A stretch of DNA of 64,000 nt from Moniliophthora roreri (taxonomy: Eukaryota > Basidiomycota > Agaricomycetes > Agaricales > Marasmiaceae). Each line of letters begins with the position of its first letter. The stretch's first letter is position 1. Shown one piece after another: positions 58,201 to 64,000 of the stretch. The notes below the pieces were generated by a model. That model was not told the DNA's origin. It saw only the letters and a list, made by a program, of their open reading frames with translations, and did no database searches. The stretch covers positions 1,798,001-1,862,000 of the forward strand of contig LATX02000001.1 in the NCBI GenBank assembly GCA_001466705.2. Direction: 5' to 3'. The position numbers and the translations under genes are program-made.

Positions 58201-61200
58201 CGCCACTTTGCAGGAATTTGAGCTCCTGCACACGAGTAATGCTGGATTGACTCACATGTGTTTTGGGTTTGGAGGCGACATCTAAGATCGAGCGAACCTT
58301 GGAACGAGTTAGAAAGACTGGTTGTGCCAGCGAGAAATCATGGCTTACTGTCTCATGATACAAAGCGGTCCTCTTCTCTATACGCAAAGGATATTTGGAG
58401 ATGGCTTCCTGAAGGAGACTGTGATTGACCAAGGAGGACGGGAACACTTGCTGTAACTCTTGCAGTGAGTGATCTATCATCGAGAGTTGGATTGTATATG
58501 CATCGGTATGAACGACGTCCTCTAAGAGGTGGCTGTAGCATTCTTGAGCGGTTGTAGCAACCAGTTTCTGAATTGACGGCTAGAGACAAGTTGGTGAGGG
58601 AATGACGTTGGGATATATCAGGGCGGGCGGACCTTCTCTTCATGTTGGCAACCTAGCAATGAAAGGAGATACTGTTTATGAAATCCTTGATCTGGAAGAC
58701 AGTAAGCGGAAAAACAGGATCACGTAACTGTGGACTCGCCGGTCAAGGAGTAGGAGGCTATTGTGAAGAATAAGTAAAGAACGTGAAGGCAGTAGCAGAG
58801 GTTGTAGCGAACCAATCCCTTTGTTAGAGAGTACATATAGAGCTCCTTTCATGCGATCAGGGTCGTTGCCTTTGGTGAGTGCTTGTAAGAGCATAGGCAA
58901 GGCATAACGAGTAGACCGAACGTATGACTACAAAGTTCATCAGTCCATAATTGAGTACCGTGCACAAATACTTACTACAAATACATTCTGTAGGACGGAC
59001 TGCGCGTGCCTGGAAATTTATTGAGTTCCGTAGAGATTATCGAAAATTGAGCACATACCGGCGTACCCTGGTGTACGGTGATAACGATAGCTCAACAAGT
59101 TCAACAATTAGGGCGTCGTCTAGAGCGGAGCGCCGGCGGTATAGGGAATGCATATAGACTCGCCCACTGTGATAAAGCTGGGCTCGCTTGACCCAGACCA
59201 GACGGGAATTCTCAACCTGGCGAGACCAAGATCGGTTCATGCTGAAACAGGATGAGTCACATTAGCATGAAGATAGTAATCCTACACTCACTCCCGGGCA
59301 GTGGTATAACTCTTCTGCAACGAGTCGAAGCGACCCTTTGTCAGCGCATAGTCAAGGAGATATACGTCGATAGCTTTGGAGACGGTCATTACAGCGTCGA
59401 TGTGATCTTCGCCTTCAGTCTTTTGTCGCAGCTTCACAGCGCATTGTTGAACGACTTCCCCAAAACGTGTCCGATGGGAAACTGCTTTCTGATACCGACT
59501 ATCCTTAGGATTACAAAGAGTGAATCCAGCTTCAACATCGAGATGGGGTACTAAGAGTCCGAACGACTCGATGTCTTCATAGATTCGATGATTAGGGATC
59601 TCTTTGGGGGCTTCCTTTAGGAATGTAGGTAGACCGGCCCAGATCGACCGACATGCTTGCAGATACCTAGACGTGCCGTTAGTATAAGGTAAAAGGGAAA
59701 GGGACATTTCAACTGACCTGCAAAAGTCGTTCCGACTGACGCTCGTCCATGACGAAGTGTCCTCCAATAATGCCTCGACTTTTGACAAGGTAGGCCCGGC
59801 AACTTGATCTAAGATTTCAAGCACAAAATCGATCTCCTCGTCGGTTGGGACTGTTCATCACCATCATCAGTCTGGAGCGGCGAGGACGCTTAGTCAAGTA
59901 CGTACCATGCCATTCAACGACCACGTCCTCAGGTTTGTAAGCTTTACCCCAAAAGACGTTATGATCTTGCTCAAAACCTATGCCATACCACCTATTAGTC
60001 GCACAGCAAACAGTAAATGACTGCGGACGAACTAGAGCTTGCCCATTCATCACTGTTGACAAAGCGACTGTTCAAAGGATACACGCCGACTAGGGTATGC
60101 AGAACGCGTGTAATGAGTTGGCCGGCACTGCTATAACCTCTCTCACTCTTCGTCATCTCAACAAGCATGAGGATCAGGTTAATGATCTGGTCCCTACTCT
60201 TCAACAACTGAAATCCTGTTAGCTGTCAATCATTATCTGCGAAGTACTGAATCTTACCAGGGCTCCACCATATCCAAGACATCCTTTGAGAATGGAAAGG
60301 TCTGAGATAGGGTGAGCGAACAATACAAGTGTTATTAGTATAACGACTTACTCCAATGCAACGTCGTATCTGACGCCACCGCAACGTGTGAGGAGGTCGT
60401 TCGCACGCTCGATGCCCCGTGCTTCAGCTCTTCCTCGATCTGAGACAGGCAGAACGGAAGGAATCTGGCTATGGTCTTCTCGGGGTTGGCTCGTGCCAAG
60501 CATGCTATGAGCTGTCCAAATGCCTTCACAGAGTTAGCCTTGGCATTCGTTGTACCATATTCATAGACAAGCTTTAGTACGAGGTCGAAAAGTTGGTCTG
60601 ACAAGTGAAGGCAAACAACGTCCATCATATTCTTGATAGACCTGAGGATACCTTCCTCAATCTTGCCACCAGTCGTGTTGCGTTTTCCCCCCTCTTCAGG
60701 AAGGTTCTCGTACAATGCGAGAACGCGACGGAATAATGAGACAACCCAATCTAAGTTCAAATGTAAGGTATCGAAGAGCTGATACAAATTGAACACTGAC
60801 CTGAGAAGACTGCGGTACTGTCTCGCACAAGAGCTCTCTCTTCTTCCCTACTGAGAGCTGGCATACCACGTTCGGTGCCAGTCGGAAGTTCGGTCGAGTC
60901 TTGATCCACGTCCATGTGGCCAATACCATCATCGGTCAATGGCATTCCTGATTGGTGTATAGAAAGGTCGCCTGCGCGAATGTTTTGCATTACACCCACT
61001 ATGAACATGGCAGCGCATACTTGATAAAGATGTCAATGAGTATAGCTGACATCAATAACTGAAGGCTCACGGGTCTTTGTTGGGTCATTCTCAGGATCAA
61101 GACAGTTAGCGTTGATACATCGGTAGAAAGTGAGATAAATTCTTACAACGTCGATACCGGGTATACACAATTCTAATAGTGGAAGCACATGTTTCTGACC

Positions 61201-63268
61201 ACTCAGCCATAATGCCTCGGTTGTTAGTGGTCGGACGATTCCGCTCAACATGCCTAGCACAGCTGTCGTGCGATGCTATACGTCCAGTCAGCGTGGTGCT
61301 AAATGCATTTATGAGGAAGGACACTACCGTCTCATTGACAACTTCGAGACCATCGTATGCCCTTTCCAATAGCTCCGGCATTATCATCTTAGGTTCGAAA
61401 AGAGCCATCATGCGCAAAGAAGCTTGAGCATAACCCATGCTAGCGGGATCTTTCGAAAACATGGCCAGTAACGCTGGGGTCCGCAGAATAGATACAACAG
61501 TTTTGCAAATTGTACTTGTCAGCCGGCGGGTCTATGGGAATATTTGTGAGCTTTGTGCTCATAGACAAAGACGGGAATTTGCTCACTACAGGGATCTTGC
61601 ACGAATCCTGCTCTTCCTCCTTCATACGGAACAAGAATTCCGAAGTAATCCTTTGCAGGAAGTTGGTCAACTGTTCGTGTGTGAATGAAATGAAAGTAGA
61701 CGTCTTAGAAATGCAAGGAACGCACAGCCGGAGTCCATAGACCATGATTGGAAGGGTGGAAGAATGACTCAGTACTGGTAATGAGTCGATCCAACGAATC
61801 AACGGCTTTTGATCCTGCAGCGTAAGCCGTTACGCCGTTACCTTGATTGGACGCGGCGCTGTCTTTCACTGTGCCATCGACTGACATCGAATATACCAGA
61901 ATCTTGGCCAATGCATCTACAAGGACCGAAAGTCAGTAGGAGCTAGATGATGCAGACATTCATCAAGTACCCTGTCTATTAATGGATTTCTTTATCCGCG
62001 TTGATTTGCTTGACATGTAGTCAGCATGACTTGCAGTAGTTGACGAACCCTGAAGTAGCGAGGAGGTCAGTGGGTGTCTGGTTTGGTGACGCAAGGAACT
62101 TACTCTTGCAATCCCGACAGGTACATCTGCAGGCGAAGATGTTCAGCATCTGAGTACTGGAGTTCAATCAGTATTACTTACTCATGGAACCTAAGCCTTT
62201 TCCAACCAACATATTCCATTCACTATCAGTCCAAATTCCCACGTCTTTCCACTCCACGCCTTCCGAAGCACGCCCAATGAGATTTTCTTTTGAAAGATCA
62301 CCCGCGAGTTCAAGAAGTCTGTCGTCCAAGACAGACGAGTTGAAAGCCTCCCAAATCTTGAATAGAGGAGGGATATATAAACGAAAGTTCTTGGGAGGTA
62401 GGAAGGATGTAAGGACAGGGACCATCGTCAACACAGACTGCAGTGGAGCATTAATCAGTGTGGAGGCATCTTTGCGCGCTGTATACAGAGCACGTACGTC
62501 TTGAGTTAACAAAGGTAAGAAGGTGTCAAGCATATTCTGGATTTCGCCTTCTGCATAATAAAATTTGCATTGCTCGGCAACGTAGAGCAGGATGTTGACG
62601 ACGTTTCGTCTATAAGACACGGTCAGTGCCTGGTTGAAGGTATATAGTATGTTACACACGAAGTATCCTCGATGCGTTTCTTTGGCCACATCTCTTTCTT
62701 CAGAGCTCTCCAGAGTGGCTGCCATGGGAGCTGAAGGTCTTGAGATTCCAGTTTGCGTTTCACGCCTCCTTTGTTCGCAATCAAACGAGAGACCATGTCA
62801 GCCCACGAGCGTATGACCCTGGGGTCTATGCCAGGGAGCGTACAGAGATCGTAGTAGAGACGGACGAGCTTGGCACGAACGGTCTTTTCCATAGGGTATC
62901 GCATGAGAAGCCAACTGCCACTCGATTTTAGTTGATTAACATAATCCGAAGATAGCCACATACCATTGAAGCATTCCATCCCATGTTGTCAGTGTCAACC
63001 AATTCTGCGTCTTTGCACAGACGTATATCTTCCCAACGATCTCCTCCAACTTGGCTTGCATAACGTCATTACTTTCACACTCGTATGGTACGGAGTTGAG
63101 GTAGGTTTGCAAGGCGAGTTTATGTTTCTCGAGAGGTAGGTCAGAGGGATCTCCTGCAGGAGAGTCTGGATAGGATACATCATCCATATCGTCGTCGTCG
63201 TCGTCGTCGTCAGCACGGAAATCTGCACCACGAGTCAACAAAGCAGCGTCGATGAGAGAAAAATCCAT
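55201..63268 (-). CDS. Proteasome activator BLM10/PA200, copy 2
   Basis: Second full-length proteasome cap gene, 8.1 kb with many short introns. It starts MDFSLIDAALLTRGADFRAD, then an acidic run of eight Asp encoded by a GTC microsatellite, absent from copy 1. Blm10 blocks follow: LALQTYLNSVPYECESNDVM, LTTWDGMLQWYV, PMEKTVRAKLVRLYYDLC, LRIRFAFLPDQYITAK, YENLPEEGGKRN, CLHLSDQLFDLVLKLVYEYG, RANPEKTIARFLPFCLSQIE, KHGASSVRTTSSH, LLKSRDQIINLILMLVEMTK, NLPGRRDPTYAQAQRSLHSA and ILGLCALIEAFPYSVEPWMP. The C-terminal end is PPISTTIRKCASEFKK, then a 9-nt exon encoding THQ (55412-55420), then DTWHKDQQAFDEEQLQ, then SYYA. The penultimate Tyr codon is split by the last intron (55209-55266). Converges toward copy 1 and diverges from the next gene by 180 bases. 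Confidence 0.92.
63191..63211. repeat. GTC microsatellite encoding poly-Asp in BLM10 copy 2
   Basis: Seven perfect gtc units on the plus strand, read as Asp codons on the minus strand. Length variants would change the acidic N-terminal tail by whole residues. Confidence 0.9.
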
Positions 63269-63448
63269 GATGGTATTTAGAGCGGCAAAACGTACGACAG
63301 AATTTCTTTTATAGTCAGGGAATCGCAGAATAGGAAGGCTTACGAGGCCCCTTCCCAGAGAGAATGACGCGTCAAAGGATATGTGATGGATACGCGTCAG
63401 CAGGTGACACTGGATTTTTGAATAAGCGCCAGCAGGGTCACCGCTGTA
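63269..63448. promoter_or_regulatory. Bidirectional promoter of BLM10 copy 2 and the chalcone-isomerase-like gene
   Basis: Two divergent start codons 180 bases apart. The interval contains no clear TATA box. Confidence 0.45.
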
Positions 63449-64000
63449 ATGTCATTTCTCTCCAGCTTCGCCCGAACGACTCTACGCAAGCCCTCACTCA
63501 TTCATGCTTCCAGGCAGGCACTCTATGGCACCCGCAATACTGCTGCAAGGCAACGCTCCTTTTGGAAGTCTGTTCTGCTTGGAGCTGGAATTGCTATGAC
63601 CGCATCCATCGTTTGGGGCCCAAATGTTCACCTGGATGCTGTCATGCCACCGGTCCAGGATGAGGCTGAGGCTAATCCAGAGGTCACTGCAAATGGATCT
63701 GAGATGACAAGTGTGTTTTCAAACGAACCCTTTCGAACCAAATCACTAATGTGGACGAGTAGTTGACCCGGCAACCGGCATAGAATTCCCAAATATCATC
63801 CGAGTCGCCGCCAAAACCAACATCCCTTTGCTGTCTTTAGTCGGTTGCGGTGTTAGGACCGTCTCATTCTTAGGGATCAAAGTATACTCAGTCGCCTTCT
63901 ATGCTGACCTGCGGAACCCGAATCTGAAGGCAAGTTGGACTGCCAGAGATGGTTCAGCCTAACTCAATTCCAACCTAGTTTGAACCGAATATGACGCCTG
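63449..64000 (+). CDS. Chalcone-isomerase-like mitochondrial protein (AIM18/AIM46 family), 3' partial
   Basis: The gene runs off the right end. MSFLSSFARTTLRKPSLIHA and the following Arg-rich, non-acidic 45 residues form a mitochondrial presequence, and WKSVLLGAGIAMTASIVWGP is a likely membrane span. Exon two starts after a gtgtgt donor near 63711 and gives VRTVSFLGIKVYSVAFYADL with IEFPNIIRVAAKTNIPLLSL before it, the core of the fungal chalcone-isomerase-like fold. The fungal AIM18 group probably binds fatty acids or has an unknown role; it is not a flavonoid enzyme. The next intron (63930-63978) has a GC donor (gcaagt) and an AG acceptor; without splicing the frame meets a stop within ten codons. 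About 150 residues are visible. Confidence 0.85.

Noticed and set aside
15308..63268. A recent inverted segmental duplication spanning both BLM10 genes
   Set aside because: Only the BLM10 genes are paralogous; flanking genes differ and intron positions and protein sequences have diverged, so it is not a recent block duplication or an assembly palindrome.

Overview
The window is nuclear DNA of a filamentous basidiomycete, most likely an agaricomycete. Genes are dense on both strands. Almost every one is broken by introns of about 45-65 nt with GT(A/G)(A/C)GT donors, CTNA-type branch points and short 3' ends. The repertoire (Zn2Cys6 regulator, GH18 chitinase with CBM5-like modules, DHA2-type MFS transporter, F-box remnants) also fits. 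There are no operons, rRNA, tRNA or CRISPR, and I see no intact transposon. All gene models were assembled by eye by joining reading frames at splice sites.

Layout. 0-7 kb: tail of an unknown gene, XPA/Rad14 repair protein, degraded F-box fragments, a peroxisomal acyl-CoA thioesterase ending in SKL, dynactin subunit 6 and ribosomal protein eS27. 7-15 kb: a BTG/Tob-domain protein, a weak small gene, biotin synthase, a REX4-like exonuclease fold that appears to have lost its catalytic residues, and a coiled hypothetical protein. 15.3-23.9 kb: a full-length BLM10/PA200 proteasome activator on the plus strand. 24-37 kb: HIT protein and TRAX (divergent pair), an unknown protein with one hydrophobic segment, a Zn2Cys6 transcription factor, a RING protein, a WRN-type 3'-5' exonuclease with an RG-rich tail, and a Ser/Pro-rich small protein. 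37-54 kb: GH18 chitinase, CK2 alpha and a SET protein sharing a 126-bp promoter, mitochondrial DnaJ (MDJ1), MFS transporter, choline kinase and a tandem CCCH zinc-finger protein. 55.2-63.3 kb: a second, clearly diverged BLM10/PA200 gene on the minus strand. 63.4 kb to the end: 5' part of a chalcone-isomerase-like mitochondrial protein.

The most striking feature is the pair of BLM10 paralogues facing each other across about 31 kb. Both look intact and both end in the Tyr-Tyr-Ala (HbYX) tail that docks on the 20S proteasome. In the second copy this tail is created only by splicing the last intron, and a 9-nt exon lies just upstream. Other splicing curiosities are a 7-nt exon in the REX4-like gene, a 21-nt exon opening the second CCCH finger, a stop-free 51-nt intron in CK2 alpha and a GC-AG intron in the last gene. 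Most other genes are unrelated single-copy housekeeping genes, so the window reads as an ordinary chromosomal arm segment rather than a dedicated cluster.
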